Source: Liopterus haemorrhoidalis (lineage: Eukaryota > Arthropoda > Insecta > Coleoptera > Dytiscidae). From it: a DNA stretch of 64,000 nucleotides. Shown one piece after another: positions 33,776-45,559 of this stretch. The stretch is taken from assembly GCA_963971575.1 (NCBI GenBank), contig OZ020611.1, positions 2,542,001-2,606,000 on the forward strand, written 5' to 3'. The notes beneath the pieces are model-generated. The model did no database searches. It had not been told where the DNA came from and worked only from the letters and a program-made list of their open reading frames with translations. Position 1 is the first letter of the stretch. Each line of letters opens with the position of its first letter. The translations under genes and the position numbers were made by a program.

Positions 33776-34575
33776 AAATTGATGTGAAGTGTGAATTTTC
33801 ACACATTTCAGGGTTTTGCAGGTATTTAATAACTGAATGATGATTATTTGGGATGCCAAAACAAATTTTATGTCAAAATATTTTTTTATGAATTTTAATT
33901 CGAATGCCTAATACCATTATTTAAGTTTCTAAATATGTGCAGTATTTTTTTTACATAGCAAGGTTCATTAAGATTTTGAAAATTGCAAAAAAAAACAAAA
34001 AAAAAAATAAAATTGACAAGATTCGAACTCTAGTTTGCAAGTTACCTGTTTAAAAATTAGAAAACCAATGACTAAACGCATATAGCGGTGAGTGCTGACG
34101 TATTAATTTGGTTACATAGCGAATTAAATATTTAACATATTTTGGTTAAAAACACAAAAAATGCATTATTTTCCGAAAACATAATCTGATCAAAAATTCT
34201 CGTTGTACTATTCCGGTTCACACCAATATACATTACTTAGGATTTTTTCAGATTTTTAGTTTAAACCATCTGGGCTACAGGGTGTGGGACAAATTTTATT
34301 TTGCACAATTTTGACAAAAATCGCGTCAAAATAATTTATTTTGCAAAAATAACATTTTGATCGTTAATCCACGTACTAAGGACTTTCATTTGATAACCTA
34401 CTCAGAATTTTAAAAAAATATATTTTTTTTCGTTGAGCACATATTTGTTTATATTTTTAGGGGGATATGTTTTTTAGATGTTTTAGTATTTTTCCTATGT
34501 GCGGGTCAAAAAGTTGTACAAGCATGCCAAATTTCAACTGTCTAGGTTTAGCCGTTTGGCTACAATTTTTACCGA

Positions 34576-34607
<32 letters not shown>

Positions 34608-34653
34608 CAAAATGACGGTATAAGGGTTTTTTGGTCATACCTACAAAACCCTA
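33776..34653 (-). mobile_element. repeat family A copy, full length
   Basis: On the minus strand it runs from TAGGGTTTTGTAGGTATGACC (34653) through the GTCT tract (about 34577-34606) and the conserved core to the inverse end at 33809. It finishes with the hairpin made by GTGTGAATTTTCACAC just outside. A tRNA-like segment with ACTAGAGTTCGAATC lies at about 34017-34110. Confidence 0.75.
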
Positions 34654-35851
34654 AAAAATTAATATAGGTGAATAAAAAATATATACAAATGCTTTTCAGG
34701 AGATCAGTTCGAATTAAACAAAAGCAACTGAGTGATATGTGTGTTTCCTTAAATTTATCTGAAGAAACATTATAAAATACTTTCAGTTGTCTAAAACTTC
34801 TACGGAATATCTCGTTTTACAGATGTCCTTTTCTTTGAAAATCCGAAAAAGAATCTAAAGATTTCCTAATACATTGCAAGTAAATATTTAAAACTTTAAA
34901 ATTATGTTACACTTATAAATTTTGATTTCTCTGTTTGTTTAAAAATTAAAATAAGGTAAACATAACCTGAAAATAAAAATATCTTATTTATATATTAGTA
35001 AGTTATCTACTGATAACACGGAAAAAATATTGACACATTTGCATGTTATGGTAATATATTATATTATTTTCTTTCTGCACCCATAATTATTAATATATAA
35101 ATATTGTACGCAACATAGATTTATTTTACTTAAACGTTCGTGTTCTTACGTGTTCTTTCACAAATCAATCATAACACTTGTTTACATTAAATCCACACTT
35201 ACACTAGCAAAATACGTCCCTTGTAGATAATTTCACAACATACTTTTAACCATAAGGTTAAAAAGTTAGAACTTAACGCTTGTGTTATAACCTGAGATAC
35301 AGAATAAGAAACAAGGTTAAAATTTCAACGCCTAGTTAAAATGTTACTTTTTAATCATCATTTTTAACCACAAAAGATACAGAATAGACCCGATTAAGTC
35401 ACACTCGTTCTATATTTACTATACTCACCTTAACTGGCTTCATGTAACTTTTTTTTTTGTTCCTAAAACTGAAAAGTTTTTTAAATGGACGTCGTTATGA
35501 AACGAACAAGTATTAATAGTACATTGCTATTAATACTTGTATTAATATAATTTTTTTTTTTTTTTATTAGACATTTTTGCCGCTCTAATAGCTGAAAATA
35601 ATACAGAAATAGATAACAGAATAATGTCATATTAATAAAGTTCCAAAGTCATAACAAATAAATGGAGTCAGACAAGTGTGAAGTGCGAGCGTTTCATTTT
35701 CCGCTTAGCGTCAAACATTAGCACAATTATATTGAAGGAAAAATATTTCACAATAGCGGTCTTCAAACTATCGACTCCTAGGATGAGTTAGACTAGAAAG
35801 AGGATTATAATATTATTTTCTTTGGACTGTTATATATGTCTATAAAAAAAA
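34654..35851. other. unassigned stretch with a short hairpin
   Basis: No gene was recognised. A perfect hairpin, CAAGTATTAATAG with a 7-base loop, lies near 35507-35540. Words AAGGTTAAAA and GATACAGAATA recur at 35255-35370 in a way that suggests a decayed small repeat. Confidence 0.35.
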
Positions 35852-36368
35852 TCAGCTGGGACCGACCGCCACCACAAAGTACTTGTTTAATTTATGCTGC
35901 TTTATCAAAAAATGTTTCAAATAAAAGTTGTTAGTTATTACTTTTATAGCAACTTTTGTTAAATAAATTTTTTCCTAATATTTTTCTGTTGTTAAATATT
36001 CGCAAAAATCTTAAAATAGACACGAGTAAACTCCCAGTTTTAGTTCACCGATTTTTATCAAAAGTTGATCAACTTATTTGATGTTGGTCAACTCCATTGA
36101 TGTCAAAAGCTTACATATACAGTTTCATAAAAATCCTTTTAGCCGAATTTGCTCTGCACGTCTACACGGACCGACAGACAGACTGAGAGACAGACAAAAA
36201 GACAGACAGACAGACAGACAGATGGACGGACAGACAGACCGACAGACATCATGTTAAAAATAGTCAAAACTTTATGTAGGGACTTCAATTCGTGGAGATC
36301 GATCGAAATCTCGAAATGTCAAAATCGGTATGATCACAATACCTCCCTTATACATGTTGGCGGTCGGT
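35852..36368 (-). mobile_element. repeat family B, copy 6
   Basis: Minus-strand copy with the GACA tract at about 36170-36245. The 3' hairpin is damaged (TCAGCTGGGACCGACCGCC). Both subterminal repeats are recognisable. Confidence 0.75.
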
Positions 36369-36379
36369 AAAAAACTAGC

Positions 36380-36475
36380 GTTATAAATTTCTTCTTCTAT
36401 GACTACGTAGGTGTGCCGCGAAATTTTTCTTCCTTAGAAAATGTGCCACGAGAGTAAACAGATTGGGAAACACTG
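36380..36475. mobile_element. hAT right-end remnant
   Basis: It ends GATTGGGAAACACTG, whose reverse complement, CAGTGTTTCCCAATC, is a hAT terminus. The left end was not found. Confidence 0.45.
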
Positions 36476-36479
36476 CTTT

Positions 36480-37038
36480 AGGTTAAAGGGTAAGGGACAC
36501 TATTTTTTTTAGTAAATTTTTGAAAAAACCAATTAAAACAAAAATATGTTAAAAAAACTAATTTCCGTTCTTTAATCTACGTCAAAAATAATTCTTTTGA
36601 TACCACACAATACATTTTAAAAAACTAATAATTATTTGTTTCAACGACACAAAAAATCGATATTTTTCGAAAAACTAATAAGTTCCGGTTCCTATCAATA
36701 TACGATATTGAGAATTTTTTCAAATTTTCAGATCAATCCCTTTAGGAGATAGGGTGGAGATAAAAGTATTTTAAAAATTTTTTGGGGCAAATACCATTAA
36801 AAAAGATCGATTTTTAAAAAATAAAAGTTTCATTTGTCACCTCAATCAAAAATTTTAAAAAAATCATTAAATACAAATTTGTTTATATTTATCTCGCGAT
36901 GTGTGTTTTTTTTTAGATCTTTATGTTTTTCCTATGTGTGGGTCAGAAGGTTGTATAAGTATGCCAAATTTCAACTTTATATGTTCAGCTGTTTGGCTAC
37001 AATTTCTACTATACAGACGGTACCAACAAATAGAAAAG

Positions 37039-37080
<42 letters not shown>

Positions 37081-37126
37081 CATGAATGACGTTTTAAGGG
37101 TTTTTTGGAGGGCATACCTAAAAATT
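36480..37126 (-). mobile_element. diverged repeat family A copy
   Basis: It shares the order of family A (GTCT tract at about 37043-37080, then AATTGTAGCCAAAC-like and GGCATACTTATACAA segments) but differs at many positions. The 5' end near 37126 is worn. It is probably an older subfamily. Confidence 0.6.
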
Positions 37127-37285
37127 AAAAAAATAGCCAATGTTATGTTTACGCCCAATTACTACGCCCATGTTCTAGTTGTAACCTTTTTTTTAAATTT
37201 CCCGTTATGCTTTATATGTACTGCAAAGATCGTACTCTGTTCATAGCGCTAACGACTGTTTACTTATTTGAAAAAGAGTATAGAT

Positions 37286-37615
37286 CAGGGGTCGGGAACT
37301 ATTTACCCATTACCCATAGATATATTTCTTTACATCGACGTTGCCCCATTGGCTTGTAAAAAAAAGGTCCTCACCTCCCAAATTCTAAGTGATGAACAAA
37401 ACAAAAAAAGGTCCTCACTTCCCAAAATCTAAATTATGAGCAAAAAAAAGTCCTCTTAGCCAAGCCCCTCAGCGCCCTTTTCCTTAGTGCGCCCAGGGCC
37501 ATCGCCTCCTCCGCCCCCCCCCTTACTGCGGCTCTGTCTATTAAAATATAATTACCCTTAAGAATTTCGTTTTTACCCCGTTTGGGGTAATTTACCCCTG
37601 TTCCCCGACCCCTGG
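37286..37615. mobile_element. hAT-type MITE
   Basis: The ends CAGGGGTCGGGAAC and TTCCCCGACCCCTG are inverted. The exact 8-bp duplication GTATAGAT flanks them. The interior shares AAAAAAGGTCCTCAC units with the MITE at 26524-26891 and contains a run of C. Right-end coordinates may be off by one. Confidence 0.85.
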
Positions 37616-37623
37616 TATAGATA

Positions 37624-38232
37624 GTGATAATTTGGCCTAATTTAACAATTAAGTAACATTTTTTTATAATTTTTTAAATCCCGTACATTCTTGTTTAAAT
37701 GGGACATCCGATAATTTTTTTTTTGTTTTTTCTTTTTTTTTTTAACTAAGAATATGTTATTATTTTTAGCTCATTAATATCAATGCTTAACAACCTATTT
37801 AGACGAGAGATTACCATGAACAATGATTTAGTATTTTGTTGTAATGCAGAGTGTCCAACATGTTATAGTTCCTTAGTGTTAGTTCTTTGTAGAAGTGTCC
37901 CCATAAGTGTATTTTTGTAATTAAAGTTGCTTGTGCCGGTTCAGTTTGGCGTAATAAGCGGCAACGTAAACATTGTGATAGATGTTTATTATGGGGCGGC
38001 CGTAGCGGCGGGCGTAGCGGCGGGCGAGCGGGGACGGGCGGGAGGCGGGCTGCAGCGGCGAGAGGACCTGCTGCTCCCGCGGGACCTCCGGGATGAATCT
38101 TAGAGGTGGGGCGTCTTGGACAAATTGCTTGCCGCCGGCTTGGACCCCCTACACAAGGGGCGCGGGGGGATACTACATTGACGGAACTAACGGGATTTTA
38201 CTAAGGTTCAGTTTCTTTTCTGGGGGTCTATT
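37624..38232. other. unassigned stretch with a GC-rich island
   Basis: Bases about 37990-38170 are very GC-rich and CpG-rich, with tandem GTAGCGGCGGGC units. No coding region was recognised. A CpG-rich regulatory region, an exon of an unknown gene or a repeat are all possible. Confidence 0.35.
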
Positions 38233-38444
38233 CTGTAAGCCAGTGGTTTCCAAAGTGAGGGTCGCACAACATTCACCAAGGGGTCGCGGGTTTATTACAA
38301 ATATGTCATTTTTTTCGATCGTTTTTTGTCGAATATAATGATAATTTTGAACTAACAGCTAATGAACAGGAAAAATGAATAGAACTTTCTTGTGATGGCT
38401 CGCTAAATGATCAATTCAACCCTAATAATCCGGGGAAAATCTGA

Positions 38445-38669
38445 TTGGAAGTAAACAAAGAATATCCCGCCTTATCATCAAAAGCTATAAACATTCTTTT
38501 ACCTTTTGTAACCTCATATATGTGCGAAACAGGATTTTCCACATTAGCTGTTATTAAAACAAAATATCGAGCACAATTAATAGTGGAAGACAAAACACGA
38601 GTAGCTCTTTCTTCATATGAACCGTGTTTTAACGAATGTGCGAAGAAACAAGGCCATACTTCACATTAA
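38445..38669 (+). pseudogene. hAT transposase C-terminus
   Basis: The 74 residues include EYPALSSKAINILLPFVTSY, MCETGFSTLAVIKTKYRAQL and RVALSSYEP and end ..HTSH. This is the hAT dimerisation domain of the FAM200/ZBED5-like group. The upstream catalytic domain is absent, so the element is a deletion derivative. Confidence 0.85.
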
Positions 38670-38710
38670 AATTGATTCATTTTTATTGTATTTTTTATTA
38701 TATTTAATAT

Positions 38711-39067
38711 TAATTATAGTTGATAGATAATGGGATTCGGACCAGTCAGAAAATAAAAACAAATTTATTAACTTCGCTAACGTTTCGATTTTAATTTAAA
38801 TCTTCATCAGAGCTTAGTTAATAGTCACGATATAAAATAACAATTTTAAAATTAATAAAGAACACATCATATTGTCCGATTATCTCTGAGTTCAATAACC
38901 GGACAATATGATGTGTTCTTTATTAATTTTAAAATTGTTATTTTATATCGTGACTATTAACTAAGCTCTGATGAAGATTTAAATTAAAATCGAAACATTA
39001 GCGAAGTTAATAAATTTGTTTTTATTTTCTGACTGGTCTGAATCCCATTATCTATCAACTATAATTA
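38711..39067. repeat. near-perfect palindrome with hammerhead-like cores
   Basis: Arms of 168 bp (38711-38878 and 38900-39067) are reverse complements with about two mismatches around a 21-base loop. Each arm contains CTGATGAAG, a short stem (GATTT paired with AAATC) and CGAAAC, which has the order of a hammerhead ribozyme core. The motif is on the minus strand in the left arm and the plus strand in the right arm. Inverted terminal repeats with hammerheads are known for Penelope-like elements. No reverse transcriptase remains here. Confidence 0.85.
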
Positions 39068-39590
39068 CTAACTTACGGACGTAACTCATCTAATCAAGAT
39101 TTAATATTAATACAATTCATTTTTATACAATTTTCGTGATTTATGTTGTGAGAATAAATATTTAGAATATATGAATTGGAGAAATTATTTAGATTACATA
39201 TTTGTACTACTTTTGTGATTATTATTTCAATAAAGACATTATTTACAAATTGTTTATAAATTTCCTAAATAGGGGGGCGCCAGAGATGGGATTTTTTATA
39301 AAGGGGGCGTTAGTGAATAAAGTTTGGAAACCGCTGCTGTAAGCGACAATCGTTTCTACGATAAATAAGAATAATACACAAGATGTTAAAACATGGCTGC
39401 GTCGTATATCGGTTTATGTAGTAATGAAATTTAACTTAAACATAAAAAACGTTGGTAACATTTAACATTTTATTCTTATTCCAAGAATAAGAGACGAGAA
39501 GCATGCGTACAACGGTCAAGATGTCGGCCGTAATAAAATTTGTTCAACAGCTGTTTTCCAGCTGTGATCAGAAGGCTGGAAACAACAATA

Positions 39591-40565
39591 CAGGTGGGCC
39601 TTATTTTACGCCGCTTTATTTTACGCCGGTTGGCAGCGACCTTAAAATAACGCCGCTTTGAAACAGTTGAACGTCGGAGTCGGGTGTCGACAATTCAGGG
39701 GTCGAAGCGGGGATGTCTCGTGGTTTACGCAGTCGCAGTAATCGCACTACTGAGACGTATTCAGTTGTAAAATAAATTTAACTCGCTTAAGAGTTTCTGC
39801 TTTATGATATGTACATATTTAAATTTAAATAAATCTAAATCTAATATTTAATATAATCTAAATTTAATAATTTTTAATTTTTCTATATTATTTTTATTAA
39901 CTTACTTTTAAAATTTAATTTAAAATTATTGAGTAATAATTATAATTTTCATTAATACCAATGGAAGATATATCTACAAAACACGATAGAAAACAACGTA
40001 GGTCTATTTCGATTGAGACAAAAATTGAAGTTATTAAAAGAATAGAGAATGGTGAAACTCGTCCGAAGATTTGTAGATGCCTAAACTTACCTCCATCAAC
40101 GGTGACTACAATAATGAAAAATGCAGATAAAATTAAAAAATTAAGACATTTGCAAGACAGATCATGATTGCGAACGCAGTTCAACTATAATAAAAAAATA
40201 TCAAAACATCTATGGAACCTTACATAAGCCATCTGCGTGAAAAAAAAAAAAAATAAAGAAAAATAAATTTTTAATATTCTTTCAAAGGTTTTGTTTTTAT
40301 TTTTGATTATAATTTTGATTTCTGTTTTAATTTTTGTTTATTTGTATCGTATTGTTGCATTGTATTGTATGTTCTGTAATAATATTATAATTTTCTATAT
40401 ATATAAGTAATAAATAAAGAAAAAACAAAAATAATTCAAAAAAAAACAAAAATATTAATTCGAATAGAATGTTAATCCGTCTCTGGAATGAACATTCTTT
40501 GCTTTGATTTGCGCCGCTTTATTTTGCGCCGGTACGTAACACCGGCGTAAATCGAGGCCCACCTG
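39591..40565 (+). mobile_element. pogo/Tigger-like element, deletion derivative
   Basis: The ends CAGGTGGGCC and GGCCCACCTG are flanked by TA (39589-39590 and 40566-40567). Words CGCCGCTTTATTTT recur near both ends. At 975 bp it is too short to be autonomous, but it keeps a CENP-B-type DNA-binding frame. Confidence 0.8.
39961..40167 (+). CDS. CENP-B/Tigger N-terminal helix-turn-helix only
   Basis: An intact 68-codon frame starts MEDISTKHDRKQRRSISIET and continues KIEVIKRIENGE and CRCLNLPPSTVTTIMKNADK. This is the first helix-turn-helix of pogo/Tigger transposases and CENP-B. The second DNA-binding half and the DDE domain are missing. A short DNA-binding product could in principle compete with full transposase for element ends, but expression is not shown by the sequence. 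Confidence 0.75.
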   Translation: MEDISTKHDRKQRRSISIETKIEVIKRIENGETRPKICRCLNLPPSTVTTIMKNADKIKKLRHLQDRS

Positions 40566-41044
40566 TATAATGTATGAAACACAAGCAAATAAATTTACAA
40601 AATCTTCTGAATCCATTTTACTGAACACGAATTTTTTTTAAAGGTTATATTAAACACAACAACCTGTCAAGCGACAAACGTTAAACACAGACCAACGCAA
40701 GTACGCAGGCGCAGCGACGAAATGTTATGTCCGATATAAACGGTTTCATATTTTTTATTCTTGTGTACTATTCTTATTTCCCATTCCATATTCTTGTTCC
40801 GTATATAAACCAACCATAACTCATTAATAGTGCATTTTTAACAGTGTTGTATCGCTCTTGAGAGGACACCTAGGAACGTGTCCTCTATGAAAAGTGATTT
40901 TTTTTGACATTTGTACTTGGTGTTTACATAAGTTTAAAGATATTGGTAGCTTAGTGTGATTTAAAATGTGTTCTATGTATGTAAATATACACACATCGGA
41001 AAAGTCTAGGGATATAAAAAAATAGTCGCAGTCATGAGAACACG
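40566..41044. other. unassigned stretch
   Basis: No gene or repeat recognised. Confidence 0.3.
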
Positions 41045-41760
41045 ATCGACTTAAAAATTAATGACAACACTTTTGAGAGAGTTTATACTTTCAAATACCT
41101 GGCCACATGGATGAATCAGGTGAATATGATACAGCAGGAAGTTACGAATAGAATTGAAGCTGCTAATGCATCGTATTTTGCACTTGATCCCCACTTCAAA
41201 ACGAAACTCTTGTCGAGTACGTCCCGTACTTATGTATGGCTCCGAAACATGGACCTTAACAAAGCGAGATCGACAACACCTCATAGTTTTACGCAGAACC
41301 TTTAATCCCATTTATATTAATGGTGAATGGAGAATCCGTAAGAACAAAGATATCACAGACCTTTACTCAAGGCCAAGTATCACCCAAGAACTCAGAGGCA
41401 GACGATTACAGTGGATAGGACAGGTTATGAGGATGAGGGAGGACAGAATGGTTAGGAAGATTTTCATTTGCAAATAAAAAGAAGAAAGTATGGTTGGTTT
41501 AAGCACACTCTTCGAAGAGCTCCTAGCGAAATGTGTCGCTATGCACTAGCATACAACCCTCAGGGCAGTAGGCGTAGAGGGCGACCCAAGAACACCTGGC
41601 GTCGCTCAATCCTGCTAGAAAAAAATGCATGGAGCTCTCAAAACCAAGACAAAAGACTGTATAACAACATTACCGACTTGAAGCCTATGGCAGATAGACG
41701 AGTTAGATGGAGAAATTTTATTGACAGCCTATGCTCTTTTTAGAGGCAGTCCAAAATCAC
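41045..41760 (+). pseudogene. RTE-like LINE ORF2 C-terminal region, two fragments joined
   Basis: The first part reads FERVYTFKYLATWMNQV, then in a shifted frame PVLMYGSETWTLTKRDRQHL, ELRGRRLQWIGQVMRMRED. Right after, from about 41475, a different frame reads KYGWFKHTLRRAPSEMCRYA and NPQGSRRRGRPKNTWRRS, ending at about 41740. Both halves contain the W.G/F.H/Q...R motif that normally occurs once near the ORF2 C-terminus, so two LINE 3' regions appear fused. Frameshifts make all of it non-functional. Confidence 0.8.
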
Positions 41761-42399
41761 CCGATGATGGACAAGGCTTAATGATGATGATCAAGTGCAG
41801 AGTCCCTATAAACATCGTTCAATTCGGTGTTGATCTCATTTATTATTATTATTATTATTATTTTTTTTTTTTTTTCAAAAACAAGTGTCTAATTAGTGCA
41901 CGATATTCGGTTTTATTCATTTTTGTAAAAACGCAAAAGTTGTTCGCTTCCAACGACTGTCAAACACAAATTAAATGATGCAGCTGCTTGAAGATTTTAC
42001 TGTGTTCATTTGAAGGTTATGATTTACCAAAGCTAGCTATTTAGGGGCGCCAGTGGACGCCAGTAATGTATTTTTTTTTTTTTTTTTTTTTCATTAAATT
42101 AGTTTTATAAAACAAATTGCTTTTCTAATTTTATATTTTAGTTCAAAGAATAGGGTAATAATTTTTATTTGATTGGTTTCATTAAAATTCGTTGTTGGGC
42201 ATCTTTATGGTTTTGTTTTGGCGATTCTTCCTAAGGAAGGCACCACCGCGGGGTTTGGAGGGTTCAACTGTTGTGGAGTGCTGTTGCGTTGGGAGCGAGT
42301 GGCCCTGGACCTCGCAGACTCAACGCTTCCCTGCGTTCTTCTATACCTAATTAAGCGGCAATTGATATTCAAGAAACATTATTTTCTATTATTTTTACA
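41761..42399. other. unassigned stretch with ATT and T runs
   Basis: ATT repeats and a T run at about 41840-41875 and another T run near 42070-42090. No gene recognised. Confidence 0.35.
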
Positions 42400-42644
42400 A
42401 AATCGTATTTCGGCTCCCGCCCGTCGCAAAAAAACGAAATTTTCGTCACTTGCGTGTTGAACCTTCCTCCTGACGTTGGCGAAATTTCGAAAAAATCGGA
42501 CGACGGGCCGACGGAATAACGGCAATAGCGTAGCGGGGCGGCAAATTCTGTAAACATTGGAGCATTTTTTACTCAAATACTTAAATAAGGGGGCGGCGAA
42601 ATTGGCCTCCGCCCCGGGTGGCTAAAATCCACGCTACGCCACTG
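42400..42644. mobile_element. hAT-type right-end remnant
   Basis: A GC-rich stretch ends CACGCTACGCCACTG, whose reverse complement, CAGTGGCGTAGCGTG, is a common hAT terminus. No matching left end or target duplication was found. Confidence 0.5.
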
Positions 42645-43205
42645 CTCTTGCCTAGGCCGATTACTTTCCTACCACCCCTCGTATTCAAATTTTTTTAAAA
42701 ACTATATGTCCCGACTCCCTACTAGTGCCCTTATATCGTCCTAGATTCTCCGTCAGTGTATGATTGTGTGTTCCATATCCTAGTTGTGCGAGAACAATCA
42801 GTCTGTGCTACTCTTTACCTTTTATTCGGAGAGGAAGATATTTGTCTGTCCGAAGGTTGTTGCCATTCCGTCGCGCGCATTACTCCTTGGAGATTGCCGT
42901 AATCGACTGGGCGGTGGCGGGGAGAGATCACACACAACCCCCGCTCCCGGGGACAACTGCACTTTCTTCCATCTCCAACTGCCGCGCTATTTTTTCAATC
43001 ATCGCTACATATGTTATGTGCCGCCAAGAATAATATGGAACATTATTTTTGGAATTGTCGAATAAATTTTTTAGTAGTTCTGAACGAAATCGGAGTTAAT
43101 CTGGTTGACATTTGACAATTTTGATGTTCATTATATATTAAATAGAAGTATTTGTGTAGATGTAGAAATAAAAAATTGATATGAGGTTTGAATTTTCACA
43201 CATTT
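42645..43205. other. unassigned stretch, moderately GC-rich
   Basis: Two overlapping open frames of about 90 codons near 42764-43065 show no domain. No gene is called. Confidence 0.3.
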
Positions 43206-44243
43206 CAGGGTTTCGCAGGTATTTAGTAACTGAATGATAATTATTTGGTGCCAAAACTAATTTTATGTCAAAATATTTTTTTATGTATTTTAATTCGAAT
43301 GCCTAATACCATTATTTAAGTTTCTAAATATGTGTAGTATTTTTTTTTTTATATAGCAAGGTTCATTAAGATTTTGAAAACTGCGACTATGGCTTCCATT
43401 GGTTGCTTAAATCATAAGCCCTGCCCTCTGATTTCGTATACATTCAAACATAGAATTAAATTATAATTTCAACACTTCCCACAGGTTATTAAATTTACGT
43501 TTTTAAAAATTAAATGCAACATTTACCAAAATATATCTAGAATTTTGACAAAATAATTTAAACAAAATAAAAATGCAAAAAAACAAAACTATAAAATTAA
43601 AATTGACAGGAATCAAACTCTAGTTTGCAAATTACAAAGCAACGACGAAACGCACTACGCTACGAGCGCTTACTTATCTACTGTGTTACATAGCGAATTA
43701 AATATTTAACATATTTTAGTTAAAAACACAAAAAATGCGTTTTTTTCCGAAAACATAATCTGATCAAAAATTCCCATTGTACTATTCCGATTCACACCGT
43801 TGTACATTACTCAGAATTTTTTCAGATTTTTAGTTTAAACCATCTGGGCTACAGGATGTGGGACAACATTTTTTTTGCACAATTTTAACAAAAATTGCTT
43901 CAAAATAATTTATTTTGCAAAAATAAAATATTGATCGTTAATCCACGTACTAAGGGCTTTCATTTGATACCCTACTCAGAATTTAAAAAAAATATTTTTT
44001 TTTTCGGTGAGTACAAATTTGTTTATATTTTAAGGAGGATATGTTTTTTCGATGTTTTCGTATTTTTCCAATGTCCGGGTCAACAACTTGTATAAGCATG
44101 CCAAATTTCAACTCTCTAGGTTTAGCCGTTTGGCTACAATTTTTACCGAACAGACAGACAGACTGACAGACAGGCAGACAGACAGACAGACAGACGAGAA
44201 AATGACGGTATAAGGGTTTTTTGGTCATACTTACAAAAACCTA
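43206..44243 (-). mobile_element. repeat family A copy, full length
   Basis: The minus-strand 5' end is near 44243, the GTCT tract at about 44150-44195 and the conserved core follows. The tRNA-like segment is at about 43605-43690, and the inverse end with the GTGTGAAAATTCAAAC-type hairpin is near 43185-43215. The element is about 1.04 kb. Confidence 0.75.
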
Positions 44244-44249
44244 AAAAAG

Positions 44250-44340
44250 CCATTTATCAATATATTTCTTATCAATTTAATGAACACTTATATACAAAGC
44301 AAATCGCAGAAAAAATTGTTGGGATTTTTTTATTTAAATT
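44250..44340 (+). repeat. repeat family C, copy 1
   Basis: The segment containing GCCATTTATCAATATATTTC recurs at 54105-54190 (inverted) and 57308-57395. Boundaries and class are unknown. Confidence 0.55.
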
Positions 44341-44677
44341 TTATTATGAATTTTCGCTGATTATTTAAATTTAGTTTTGAAAAAATTAAATCAAATTAAC
44401 GAATAAATGTGATTATCAAAATACTGTTGATTTTGATATGATTATAGAAAAAAATATTGACCCAGTCAGCCAGTATTTTATTGGCTTCTTCCACTTATTA
44501 AATCCCTACAAAATCCTAAAATGTGTGAAAATTCCCACTTCATATGAATTTTCGGTATGTACATGCATAGATATGTAATTTCTATTAAAGAAAAATTTCG
44601 TCTATACAGGGTGAGTGGGGAACTTCAGGAATGTATTGTACATGTACAAATAAGTAAAAAAAAACTAATGTTGTTAT

Positions 44678-45371
44678 TAGAGATGGGTCGTTCATGAACG
44701 AACCGGTTCACTGAGTCGGCTCAGTACACTGACCAAAGTGACACGGTTCACCAAATTGAAATGAGCCGGCTCACGGCTCACTGTGTAGTTTCAAATTTCA
44801 AGAATACGATTGGTCGGGCGATTGTGAGCAGTGACCGGAGTGAACCGGATCTGGATCGATGTCATGTTGAACTTCGCGAGAACTCGGCTTGTAATGTATT
44901 ACCATAAAGTGTATTTTGTCATCAATTTGTAGGGCAGTTTATTTGAAACTAATAGGCTTAGTCTGTATTTTCTTACAACCATACTATATAAAAATATTAA
45001 AAATATTGCCCAGATGTCCGATTTATAAGGACAATAAACATCGCCATAAACTTAACACATCTGGTTTAAAATACAGTAGCTACATAAAGTGAATTGTTTG
45101 TTTCAAAAATGTTAGATAAGAGTCGGGGCTAAGCGACGTTCTACCTACGACCGAACGACCGACCAACCTGTGTCTCGGGATCATGTTTACAGTTCATATA
45201 TTGCAAGAACCGGCTCTAAGCGACGTTCTACCTACGAACTAACGACCGTCCTGTGTTTCGGAAACATGTTTACGTAACTGGATCAATGAACCGGATCAAT
45301 GAACCGGCTCAACAAACTGAACGACCTCCACTGATCCGGTTCCGCAAACTGAGCCGAAATTCCCATCTCTA
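44678..45371. mobile_element. hAT-type MITE with TAGAGATGGG ends, short form
   Basis: Inverted ends TAGAGATGGG and CCCATCTCTA; exact 8-bp duplication GTTGTTAT (44670-44677 and 45372-45379). The subterminal parts are full of CCGGTTCA/TGAACCGG words. It contains about two units of the minisatellite expanded at 62203-62640. There is no transposase. Confidence 0.92.
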
Positions 45372-45559
45372 GTTGTTATGCGATTGTCTTTTATTCTCAA
45401 GTTATAACGTAATTAAAAAACTTTCTATCGAACATCGTTTTAATTTCGGTGTGCTAACAAGTTTTCAAAAATATCACCGTTAACTTGTAAACATAGTCTA
45501 CTTCGCCTATTATTGAGAGAGCCCGTTGCTCTCCTGATTGTTTCATGCCTTTAATATCG

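Larger units (their letters stand above)
38241..39336 (+). mobile_element. hAT element split by a 357-bp palindrome
   Basis: The ends CAGTGGTTTCCAAA and TTTGGAAACCGCTG are inverted with one mismatch. The exact 8-bp duplication CTGTAAGC lies at 38233-38240 and 39337-39344. Without the palindrome at 38711-39067 it is about 740 bp. It carries the C-terminal end of a hAT transposase. Confidence 0.9.
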
